Of a stretch of DNA of 5,585 nucleotides, positions 1 through 5,248 are shown in pieces (the first letter of the stretch is position 1; the number at the start of each line of letters is the position of its first letter). The notes under the pieces were generated by a model, which did no database searches, had not been told where the DNA came from, and saw only the letters and a program-made list of their open reading frames with translations. The DNA is from Actinomycetota bacterium. GTDB lineage: Bacteria; Actinomycetota; Acidimicrobiia; Spongiisociales; UBA5794. The position numbers were made by a program, and so were the translations under genes. The stretch lies in contig QMQC01000142.1 of assembly GCA_003648875.1 (NCBI GenBank), positions 1-5,585 of the forward strand. The letters are read 5' to 3'.

Positions 1-645
1 GGGTTCGCGGACCGGGGTCTCGAAGTCACCGGTCTCGACATCGCACCAGAGTTGCTTGAGGTTGCCCGAAGGGAGGGCGGTGACCGAGCGTTGACCGTTC
101 GCTTCGTGGAGGGACGTGCGGAAGCCACGGGTCAGGATGATGCCAGCTTCGACATCGTGAGCGCGGGCCAGTGTTGGTGGTGGTTCGATTCGGACGCCGC
201 CCTGAGAGAGGCCATTCGCGTGTTGTCCCCTGGAGGACGCCTGATCATCTGCAGTTTCAGCTATCTGCCTCTCCCCGGCAATGTTGCGGGACGAACGGAG
301 GACATGATCCTCGAGCACAACCCCGGCTGGCCGAAGGCTGGTTGGCGAGGTGTCCACCCAGAACATGTCGAGGCTCTCGATCGCTTCGGGTTCCGCGAGG
401 TCGAGAGCTTCAGCTACACGGTCGAGGTGTCCTTCTCCCACGAGGCCTGGCGCGGGCGCGTCCGTACATGCAACGGCGTCGGGTCAGCCCTGGGTGTCAA
501 CCAGGTCAAGCGATTCGATGCTGACTTGGCTGAGTTGCTTGCCGGGGAGTTCCCCGTAGATCTCAAGGTACCGCACCGAGTCTTTGCAACGAGTGGAATC
601 CGTCCACGCAACCCGATCGCTCGTAGCGTCGGCTCATGGCCCTGA
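1..645 (+). CDS. Class I SAM-dependent methyltransferase, 5' end outside the window
   Basis: Transfers a methyl group from S-adenosylmethionine to an unidentified substrate; probably cytoplasmic, as no membrane segment is visible. The frame is open from base 1, so the true start lies upstream; 214 residues are present. Visible residue 13 is the acidic residue of GLDIAPELL, which in Methyltransf_11-type proteins binds the SAM ribose. The preceding glycine-rich loop is outside the window. Next come FDIVSAGQCWWWFD (strand 4 region) and the conserved VLSPGGRLII. The C-terminal part, with SHEAWRGRVR and a late VPHRVFATSG, fits a common group of small bacterial methyltransferases. Many relatives have His where the middle Trp of WWW sits (from memory). 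The last 10 nt overlap the start of glcD, so the two genes are probably co-transcribed. The tail after SGIRP looks like an extension created by this overlap. The family is secure; the substrate is unknown. Confidence 0.85.
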   Translation, partial: GFADRGLEVTGLDIAPELLEVARREGGDRALTVRFVEGRAEATGQDDASFDIVSAGQCWWWFDSDAALREAIRVLSPGGRLIICSFSYLPLPGNVAGRTEDMILEHNPGWPKAGWRGVHPEHVEALDRFGFREVESFSYTVEVSFSHEAWRGRVRTCNGVGSALGVNQVKRFDADLAELLAGEFPVDLKVPHRVFATSGIRPRNPIARSVGSWP

Positions 646-1148
646 TCGACGAACTCAACACTCTGCTGGGATTCGAGAGGGTTCGTGGTCATCCCCTCGA
701 TCTGGAGGTGTTCTCGAAGGACGCAGGGATGACCAGAGGCGATGTGATCGCAGCAACGCTGCCTGAGACCGTCCAGGAGGTCGCGGCCATCGTGCGAATC
801 GCGCGGAGACACGGCGTGTCGATTGTTCCTCGGGGTGCTGGGACGGGGCTTGCTGGTGGAGCGGTTCCAGTGGAACCCGGGTTGCTTGTCGTGCTCACGA
901 GGCTCAATGAGATCCACGCCGTGGATGAGATCGGCCGAACCGCTTGGGTCGGACCCGGTGTCATCAATCTCGATCTGTCCAAACATCTCGAATCGCTCGA
1001 CCTTCACTTTGCTCCTGACCCATCCTCCCAGCAGGCCTGCACGATTGGGGGCAACGTTGGAACCAACGCCGGCGGTCCGCATTGTCTCGCTGATGGCACC
1101 ACGGTGGCACACGTCCTCGCTGTCGAAGTGGTGACTGCGGTCGGGTGA
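636..1148 (+). CDS. glcD: GlcD N-terminal half as terminated by the TGA (170 aa)
   Basis: This is the product if the TGA is a real stop. It contains nearly the whole FAD_binding_4 domain. FSKDAG (26-31) matches the YS.DAS segment of homologues. LPETVQEV (42-49) follows, then the FAD pyrophosphate loop VPRGAGTGLAGGAVP (64-78). APDPSSQ (126-132) and TIGGNVGTNAGGPHC (136-150) are the hallmark of GlcD and D-lactate dehydrogenase proteins. It ends in EVVTAVG where homologues usually read PDG or ADG, so Val169 replaces the common Asp just before the stop. The substrate-binding cap is absent, so this half alone should not be catalytic. It would be a fragment, not an independent protein family. Confidence 0.75.
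   Translation: MALIDELNTLLGFERVRGHPLDLEVFSKDAGMTRGDVIAATLPETVQEVAAIVRIARRHGVSIVPRGAGTGLAGGAVPVEPGLLVVLTRLNEIHAVDEIGRTAWVGPGVINLDLSKHLESLDLHFAPDPSSQQACTIGGNVGTNAGGPHCLADGTTVAHVLAVEVVTAVG
1146..1148 (+). other. In-frame TGA inside glcD (codon 171)
   Basis: The local codons are GCG GTC GGG TGA ATC GTC ACC GTC. Homology is continuous on both sides in the same frame, so one codon is affected and no net indel is needed. One base change would restore a sense codon, for example GGA (Gly), CGA (Arg) or TGG (Trp). In relatives this is a variable, usually polar position after Asp-Gly on a surface turn, commonly Glu, Arg or similar. It is not a known catalytic cysteine site. Confidence 0.9.
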
Positions 1149-1157
1149 ATCGTCACC

Positions 1158-1178
1158 GTCGGGAGCGAGGCTCCTGAT
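1158..1178 (+). other. Stem-loop 9 nt after the glcD in-frame TGA
   Basis: GGAGC (1162-1166) pairs perfectly with GCTCC (1170-1174) around the triloop GAG. The stem extends outward by G·U, C-G, T-A and G·U pairs, giving about 9 bp in total. It lies within conserved coding sequence, so it may be fortuitous. Its position and the G at the start of its loop fit a loose bacterial SECIS pattern. It has no downstream T tract, so it is not an intrinsic terminator. Confidence 0.3.
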
Positions 1179-1244
1179 CAGCCGGGACTCGACCTCCGGG
1201 CTGTTGTCGTCGGTTCCGAGGGCACCGTCGGAATCATCACGAGG

Positions 1245-2039
1245 GTGCTTGTCAGGCTCACGGAGAACGCACCGGATGTTGCGACCATCCTCATCGGATT
1301 TCCGACGATCGAGGGAGCAGCAGCAACTGTATCCGGGATCATTGCCTCCGGTCTCATCCCGGCAGCTCTTGAGATCATGGATCGACCGATGGTCGAGGCT
1401 GTTGAGAATTTCGTACATGCCGGATATCCCACAGACGCTGGCGCCGTTCTCCTTGCCGAGGTCACTGGAACTTCGGCGTCGGTTGAAGCTGGAGTCGAAG
1501 TGATCACTGCCACAGCGCACGCCCATGAAGCAACGGAGGTGAGAGTGGCTGTTGACGCCTCGGAGCGTGCTCTGCTGTGGAAGGGGCGCAAGGCGGCCTT
1601 CGGTGCCGTTGCTCAGACTGCTCCCGACTACTACCTCCACGACACCGTGGTCCCCCGCACAGCGCTCGTCGATGTCTTGACGAAGATCTATGAGATCGGC
1701 GACCGATACGACCTCCAGATGCTCAACGTGTTCCATGCAGGTGACGGCAACCTGCACACCCTCGTCGCGTTCGATGCAAAGGAGCCAGGGATGCTCGAGA
1801 AGGTGCAGACTGCTGCTCGGGAGATGGTGGACGTGTCCATCGAGGTTGGTGGGTCCCTCTCGGGAGAGCACGGCATCGGTCTCGAGAAGAGAGACCTGAT
1901 GCATCTCGTGTTCTCCGACATCGACCTGGATGCTCAGGCGCGTGTGCGTGAGGCCTTCGACGACGCGGCGATGATGAACCCATCCAAGGTACTCCCGGAG
2001 GGCTCGCGCTGTTTCGATGCGAACGGTGTGAGGCTGTGA
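1245..2039 (+). CDS. glcD: GlcD C-terminal half (cap domain), possible re-initiation product
   Basis: GTG 1245 (codon 204 of the full frame) is the first possible in-frame start after the TGA, but it has no Shine-Dalgarno site and lies inside conserved sequence that began at 1149, so it is unlikely to be a native start. The segment is the FAD-oxidase_C domain. It shows LIPAALEIMD, FVHAGYPTDAGAVLL, WKGRKAAFGAV, PDYYLHDTVVPR, NVFHAGDGNLH (HAGDGN begins at residue 367) and GGSLSGEHGIG (GEHG begins at residue 410). In the family the HAGDGN and GEHG segments line the active site. It ends with MNPSKVLP, where homologues usually have NPGK. The stop TGA (2037-2039) overlaps the glcE start. Without the N-terminal FAD domain it should not bind flavin alone; two-chain complementation is conceivable but unsupported. 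Confidence 0.6.
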   Translation: MLVRLTENAPDVATILIGFPTIEGAAATVSGIIASGLIPAALEIMDRPMVEAVENFVHAGYPTDAGAVLLAEVTGTSASVEAGVEVITATAHAHEATEVRVAVDASERALLWKGRKAAFGAVAQTAPDYYLHDTVVPRTALVDVLTKIYEIGDRYDLQMLNVFHAGDGNLHTLVAFDAKEPGMLEKVQTAAREMVDVSIEVGGSLSGEHGIGLEKRDLMHLVFSDIDLDAQARVREAFDDAAMMNPSKVLPEGSRCFDANGVRL

Positions 2040-3055
2040 ACAGGGTTTCCCCTTCATCCATTGCCGAGGTAGTCGCTCTGATAGGGGATGCGAGGAATCA
2101 AAGTGAGTCGCTCTGGTTCATGGGCTCCGGGTCCACTACACAGCCCGACGGCCGCACATTGGTTTCGACCGAGAAGCTGAAAGGCGTCGTGGACTACAGG
2201 CCGGACGACCTGACCGTAGTCGTGCGAGCGGGGACGACCCTTGCAGAACTCGATGACATCTTGAGGGAGTACGGGCACACTGCTGTTCTGCCGGAGACAG
2301 CACCCAACCGAACGGTTGGCGGCGTCATTGCCTGTGGTGTGTCCGGGTACCGGCGGCACCGATACGGACCAACGAGGGACAGGGTGATCGGTGCGACAAT
2401 CGTCACGGGCTATGGGGAGGTCGTACACGCCGGTGGGCAACTGGTCAAGAACGTCACAGGGTACGACGTTGCACGTTTGGTGACGGGTTCGTACGGTGCG
2501 CTCGGCTTCATCGCAGAGGTCTCCCTCAAATTGTGGCCCGAGGATCTGGCTCCGAGAACCGTGAGTGTCGAAGACCCCGCCTCGATTCGGAGGCAGTTGT
2601 ATCAGCCGATCGCAGCACTGGAGATCGAGGACGGTGGCTTCGTATATGTCTCGGGCCCGCAGGACCCCGCCCTTGGTGGATCGGCCTCAGAAGGCTTCGA
2701 CTGGCCAGACCCGATCGATGAATCCGTCGTGGTTGCCGTGAACGTTCCAGCGCGGCTTGTAGGTGAAGCGGTCCGTCAAGTGCGTGACGTTGGCGCTACA
2801 CGGTTCGTTGCACAGCACGGTGTTGGCGTCGTGGATGTCGGCTGGAACGAGATCGAGGAATCTCAGATCGTTGACTTCAGGGCCTGGGCGGAGTCTGCGG
2901 GCGGGTCACTCGTGATTCGCAGGCACGGCCAGCTGAATGCCTCACTGTCAAGGTTCGGGAGTGCTCCGGAGACCCTCGACATCCAACGACGCCTGAAGGA
3001 ACTCTTCGATCCGGATCGAGTTTGCAACCCCGGCGTACTTCCTGGGGGCGTGTGA
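2036..3055 (+). CDS. glcE: Glycolate oxidase subunit GlcE (FAD-binding)
   Basis: GlcE is the second flavin-binding subunit of glycolate oxidase. It is required with GlcD and GlcF for activity but lacks the full GlcD cap domain. This 339-residue protein is near the usual 340-370. An FAD_binding_4 domain covers about residues 1-170: FMGSGST (28-34, degenerate flavin loop), VVVRAGTTLAELDDIL (61-76), LPE (85-87), GGVIACGVSGYRR (95-107), RDRVIGATIVTG (114-125) and GGQLVKNVTGYDVARL (133-148), then GSYGALGFIAEVSLKLWP. The KNVTGYD block is diagnostic of GlcE. The C-terminus FDPDRVCNPGVLP (324-336) is the standard end of this superfamily. The start is GTG, sharing bases with the glcD TGA (GTGA). The only purine-rich stretch upstream sits too close, so coupling to glcD translation is likely. 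The stop TGA shares one base with the glcF ATG. No interruption is seen. Confidence 0.93.
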   Translation: MNRVSPSSIAEVVALIGDARNQSESLWFMGSGSTTQPDGRTLVSTEKLKGVVDYRPDDLTVVVRAGTTLAELDDILREYGHTAVLPETAPNRTVGGVIACGVSGYRRHRYGPTRDRVIGATIVTGYGEVVHAGGQLVKNVTGYDVARLVTGSYGALGFIAEVSLKLWPEDLAPRTVSVEDPASIRRQLYQPIAALEIEDGGFVYVSGPQDPALGGSASEGFDWPDPIDESVVVAVNVPARLVGEAVRQVRDVGATRFVAQHGVGVVDVGWNEIEESQIVDFRAWAESAGGSLVIRRHGQLNASLSRFGSAPETLDIQRRLKELFDPDRVCNPGVLPGGV

Positions 3056-4230
3056 TGAGCTGGGTCACAACTCATCCGCCGGCTCGCGTTGACCTCGATG
3101 CGTGTGTCACGTGTGGCCTCTGTCTCGCTGTGTGCCCCACTTATCGCCTGACGGGTGACGAGACAGCGTCCCCGAGAGGTCGACTCACTGCGATCGATGC
3201 TGTCGATCAGGGCATCGCCCAAGTCGACGAGCGATTCGGTGAGATTGTCGACTTCTGCCTGCAGTGTCGCGCATGTGAAACCGCCTGCCCTTCGCTGGTG
3301 CCGTTCGGCCAGATCATCGAGAGTGCGACTGCGGAGGTCAGGACCCAGTTGCCATCGACTGGTGCTCGTCTACGCCGATTCGCGGTCACTACGGCGTTGA
3401 CAATGCCCTCGCTCCTACGGACCGCGTCGGTCGCCATTGGAGTGGCTCAGCGGCTCGGAGTACCGAGTCTGGGTCTGCGCAGGATCCCGCTTCCCCACCC
3501 AACCGTGGTCGGCGGAACCTGGGGTCCGAGCGAAGCCACCACAGCGACTCTTTTCGCGGGCTGCGTGGCGGACGCATGGTTCTCTGACATCCACAAGGCA
3601 ACGATCGAATTGCTTCTCGCAGCGGGCTATCGAGTGAACGCACCATCGAGGCAGACTTGTTGTGGAGCATTGGCCGCTCACGACGGATTCATCGATGAGG
3701 CAGAAAGGATGGCCGAAGGGAACCGATCCGCCTTTCGAGATGCTGACGTGATCGTTGTGGATGTCGCCGGATGCGGAGCACATTTGAAGGCCGATCCCGA
3801 GTTCGGTCACAAGGTGCGGGACGTCACCGAGGTTGTTGCAGCGGCCATCGAGGATGGGCGTCTGCCGACATTGCCCGTCAACGGAGAGCGGGTTGCGGTC
3901 CAGGATCCATGTCATCTCGAGCACGGCCAGGGGATCGTCGAAGAGCCGCGAGCGGTTCTGCGTGCTGCCGGCTATGAAGTGGTCGATTCGGATGCCGGCG
4001 GCTTGTGTTGTGGCGCGGCAGGCACGTATCTCATCGATCATCGCAGGACGAGCGCGGCGCTCGGAGCAAGCAGGGCGGATTCGATTCGCGCGACCGGTGC
4101 AAAGGTCGTGGCATCGGCCAATGCAGGCTGCGAAATCCAACTTCGCCGCCATCTCGACGCCGGCCATGAGATCAGACACCCCATCGAGCTCTACTCGAAG
4201 AACTTGTCATCCACCCAAAGGGGCGAGTAG
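3055..4230 (+). CDS. glcF: Glycolate oxidase iron-sulfur subunit GlcF
   Basis: GlcF is the electron-transfer subunit, passing electrons from the GlcD/GlcE flavins toward the quinone pool, and is usually associated with the cytoplasmic face of the membrane. Two ferredoxin-type [4Fe-4S] motifs are complete: C17-x2-C20-x2-C23-x3-C27-P and C68-x2-C71-x2-C74-x3-C78-P. Two cysteine-rich CCG domains follow. The first has C170, C202-C203-G and AGCG with C240; the second has DPC286H, C318-C319-G and NAGC359. The 391 residues are slightly short of the roughly 405 of E. coli GlcF, but no motif is missing. ATG 3055 is preferred over an in-frame TTG at 3022 because it overlaps the glcE stop (TGATG), has a G-rich stretch at 3044-3048 at a suitable distance, and starts homology at the expected point. 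LutA, GlpC and HdrD-like proteins share these domains, but the glcD and glcE context favours GlcF. It ends with TAG and is the last gene of the run. Confidence 0.93.
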   Translation: MSWVTTHPPARVDLDACVTCGLCLAVCPTYRLTGDETASPRGRLTAIDAVDQGIAQVDERFGEIVDFCLQCRACETACPSLVPFGQIIESATAEVRTQLPSTGARLRRFAVTTALTMPSLLRTASVAIGVAQRLGVPSLGLRRIPLPHPTVVGGTWGPSEATTATLFAGCVADAWFSDIHKATIELLLAAGYRVNAPSRQTCCGALAAHDGFIDEAERMAEGNRSAFRDADVIVVDVAGCGAHLKADPEFGHKVRDVTEVVAAAIEDGRLPTLPVNGERVAVQDPCHLEHGQGIVEEPRAVLRAAGYEVVDSDAGGLCCGAAGTYLIDHRRTSAALGASRADSIRATGAKVVASANAGCEIQLRRHLDAGHEIRHPIELYSKNLSSTQRGE

Positions 4231-4270
4231 CGAGCCGGAGAGACACGGCATCCGATTCTGCGACAGACCA
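4231..4270. other. Convergent gap between glcF and the GNAT gene
   Basis: These 40 nt separate two converging stop codons (both TAG on their own strand). No stem followed by a T tract is present on either strand, so no intrinsic terminator can be called. Just to the right, inside the GNAT 3' end, GGCTGT (4276-4281) can pair with ACAGCC (4310-4315), and CCCAG (4285-4289) with CTGGG (4296-4300) inside it. This two-tier stem could slow transcription from either side, but it lacks a U tract. Confidence 0.5.
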
Positions 4271-5131
4271 CTACAGGCTGTACACCCAGATGCCACTGGG
4301 GGACACATCACAGCCAGCGCGTCTTGCGGCCTGGGTCAGCCAGTCGATGTCTGCAAGCCACATCGAGAAGGCTTCTGCACCGCGCTCGTTGGCAACGTCA
4401 ATGAGGGATCTGATTGCATCGAAGGCTTCGGCCGGGTCGGTGTCAAGGAGAGAGACTCCGAATGTCGCTTCATCCTGGCGCGTGACCGCCCATGACGAGC
4501 CGATCTCCCACAGACCGCCCCTTTGGGCAGCGTCGATGAGATCTGGCTCCGTGAGGATGTGGAATCTCCATCCATTGGCGATAAGACCCCTCAGAGGTCG
4601 ACCGCACCGAGACGATGACCACGCCGCCGCGAGCATCGGTGCGTCCGCTGCCTTGACCGGGCGTGCAGTGAAGCCTGACGAAGTTCTGCGGCCTCCATTG
4701 CCATCGGGGTTTGGTGTGGCGTCTCCAATCGGTCGTCCGGCTCTGACTGCGGTAGCGACTCTTCGAAGACCCGCCTTTGCAACCTGCCTGATGGACGCGT
4801 GGTTGTCATCTTCGACGAGAAGACGGACGATGAGAGCACCGTGGGCTCGAGCCCAATCGAGCAGCACGTCTGCAAGCTGTCCGGCGATGCCCTCACCGCG
4901 GCGGTCTGGCCGAATCCTCGCAGCGTGTGACCATGCTTCTGTGTTGGAAAGGAGAACCACTCGTGCAAGGCCCGTGATACCGGAATCGTCAACCGCAACC
5001 ATGACGGTGCCGGAAGGATCATCGATCCACTCGCCGATCATCTCAGGGACGTAGTCACCCCATTCGAACGTATCGGTGGTGAAGGCGACGATCTCCGCGA
5101 TGTCGCCATGTGTAGCGCTACGGAATTCCAT
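4271..5131 (-). CDS. Two-domain GNAT family N-acetyltransferase
   Basis: Probably moves an acetyl (acyl) group from acetyl-CoA to an amine; the substrate is unknown. The 286 residues are about twice a single GNAT fold. The N-terminal domain (about 1-130) begins with MEFRSATHGDIAEIVAF, typical of GNAT strand 1. It has the acetyl-CoA pyrophosphate motif A as RPDRRGEGIAGQL (74-86), then VRLLVEDDNHASIRQVAKAGLRRV (102-125), the motif B region with its N-x-A-S step. A Gly/Pro/Asn-rich linker (about 131-150) leads to a second domain (about 150-286). That domain opens with another strand-1-like FTARPVKAADAPML but has no clear R/Q-x-x-G-x-G/A loop, so it looks degenerate and may be structural or substrate-binding. 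No signal peptide or membrane segment is visible. The gene converges on glcF and diverges from the secreted-protein gene, so no functional tie to glycolate oxidation is implied. ATG 5131 fits the GNAT start and the upstream TANNNT. Confidence 0.85.
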   Translation of the reverse strand: MEFRSATHGDIAEIVAFTTDTFEWGDYVPEMIGEWIDDPSGTVMVAVDDSGITGLARVVLLSNTEAWSHAARIRPDRRGEGIAGQLADVLLDWARAHGALIVRLLVEDDNHASIRQVAKAGLRRVATAVRAGRPIGDATPNPDGNGGRRTSSGFTARPVKAADAPMLAAAWSSSRCGRPLRGLIANGWRFHILTEPDLIDAAQRGGLWEIGSSWAVTRQDEATFGVSLLDTDPAEAFDAIRSLIDVANERGAEAFSMWLADIDWLTQAARRAGCDVSPSGIWVYSL

Positions 5132-5137
5132 GAGCTG

Positions 5138-5143
5138 AGACTA
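5138..5143 (-). promoter_or_regulatory. Candidate -10 element (TAGTCT) of the GNAT gene
   Basis: On the minus strand TAGTCT fits TANNNT and is separated by exactly 6 nt (CAGCTC) from the ATG at 5131. Transcription would start at or next to the A of the start codon, giving a leaderless mRNA, a common actinobacterial layout. The absence of a Shine-Dalgarno site before this ATG agrees. No convincing -35 was found. Confidence 0.4.
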
Positions 5144-5236
5144 ATCACTAGGGAGTCTGCCCACTTCGGGAGATGTCCGTTGCGCCATCCACGAGCGCGC
5201 CGCTGGTTGTGTCAGTTCAGTACAGCGCAAGAACTG

Positions 5237-5242
5237 TAGGTT
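5237..5242 (+). promoter_or_regulatory. Candidate -10 element (TAGGTT) of the secreted-protein gene
   Basis: TAGGTT fits TANNNT and lies exactly 6 nt (CCAATC) before ATG 5249, again the leaderless arrangement. The alternative reading is that AGG at 5238-5240 is a short Shine-Dalgarno site with an 8-nt spacer; both cannot be the main signal. A weak TTGTGT at 5207-5212 is too far upstream to serve as its -35. Confidence 0.4.
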
Positions 5243-5248
5243 CCAATC

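Larger units (their letters stand above)
636..2039 (+). pseudogene. glcD: Glycolate oxidase FAD subunit GlcD, interrupted by an in-frame TGA
   Basis: GlcD is the catalytic flavoprotein of glycolate oxidase (glycolate to glyoxylate), working with GlcE and GlcF. Read through the TGA, the frame gives 467 positions, close to the usual 460-500. It has an N-terminal FAD_binding_4 domain (about residues 38-175) and a C-terminal FAD-oxidase_C domain (about 200-460). Codon 171 (1146-1148) is TGA. The frame does not shift, and family-typical sequence resumes directly (IVTVGSEAPDQPGLDL, then VVVGSEGTVGIITRV). ATG 636 is the only sensible start, because an in-frame TAG lies at 624-626. There is no clear ribosome binding site, but the start overlaps the methyltransferase stop by 10 nt. 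The final TGA overlaps the GTG of glcE. The 2-hydroxy-acid dehydrogenase family is certain, and the glcE and glcF neighbours support glycolate oxidase. D-lactate specificity cannot be excluded. Whether the gene is truly broken, misread or recoded is open. Confidence 0.85.
5132..5248. other. Divergent intergenic region
   Basis: These 117 nt lie between two outward-reading genes and must hold both 5' control regions. One candidate -10 hexamer is seen on each strand next to its start codon. Good TTGACA-like -35 boxes are not visible, and no clear operator palindrome stands out. A partial direct repeat of CAGT/CAGTACAG type lies at about 5213-5225. No RNA gene is apparent. Confidence 0.5.

Noticed and set aside
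172..186. Run of three TGG codons giving WWW in the methyltransferase as a repeat element
   Set aside because: It is just three codons at a position where the family already favours aromatic residues and His; there is no wider repeat.
1146..1148. Genome-wide reassignment of TGA to an amino acid
   Set aside because: TGA is the natural terminator of the methyltransferase, full-length glcD and glcE, each ending at the expected family C-terminus.
414..2057. A 547-codon open frame on the minus strand opposite glcD
   Set aside because: Its protein is rich in Arg, Ser, His and Asp with no recognisable motif, and it lies antisense to strongly conserved GlcD coding sequence. Long antisense frames are common in high-GC genes.
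3022..3054. Upstream TTG start for glcF, adding 11 residues
   Set aside because: The added residues are encoded inside the glcE C-terminal motif and do not resemble GlcF. ATG 3055 has the typical overlap with the glcE stop.
3415..4179. A 254-codon open frame on the minus strand opposite glcF
   Set aside because: The plus strand encodes both cysteine-rich CCG domains here, while the antisense product shows no domain pattern.
4276..4315. Two-tier stem near the convergent stops as an intrinsic terminator
   Set aside because: No T tract follows on either strand, and the stem lies inside the GNAT coding sequence.
4290..5054. A 254-codon open frame on the plus strand opposite the GNAT gene
   Set aside because: It is a Ser/Arg/Ala-rich composition shadow; the minus-strand frame has the GNAT motifs.
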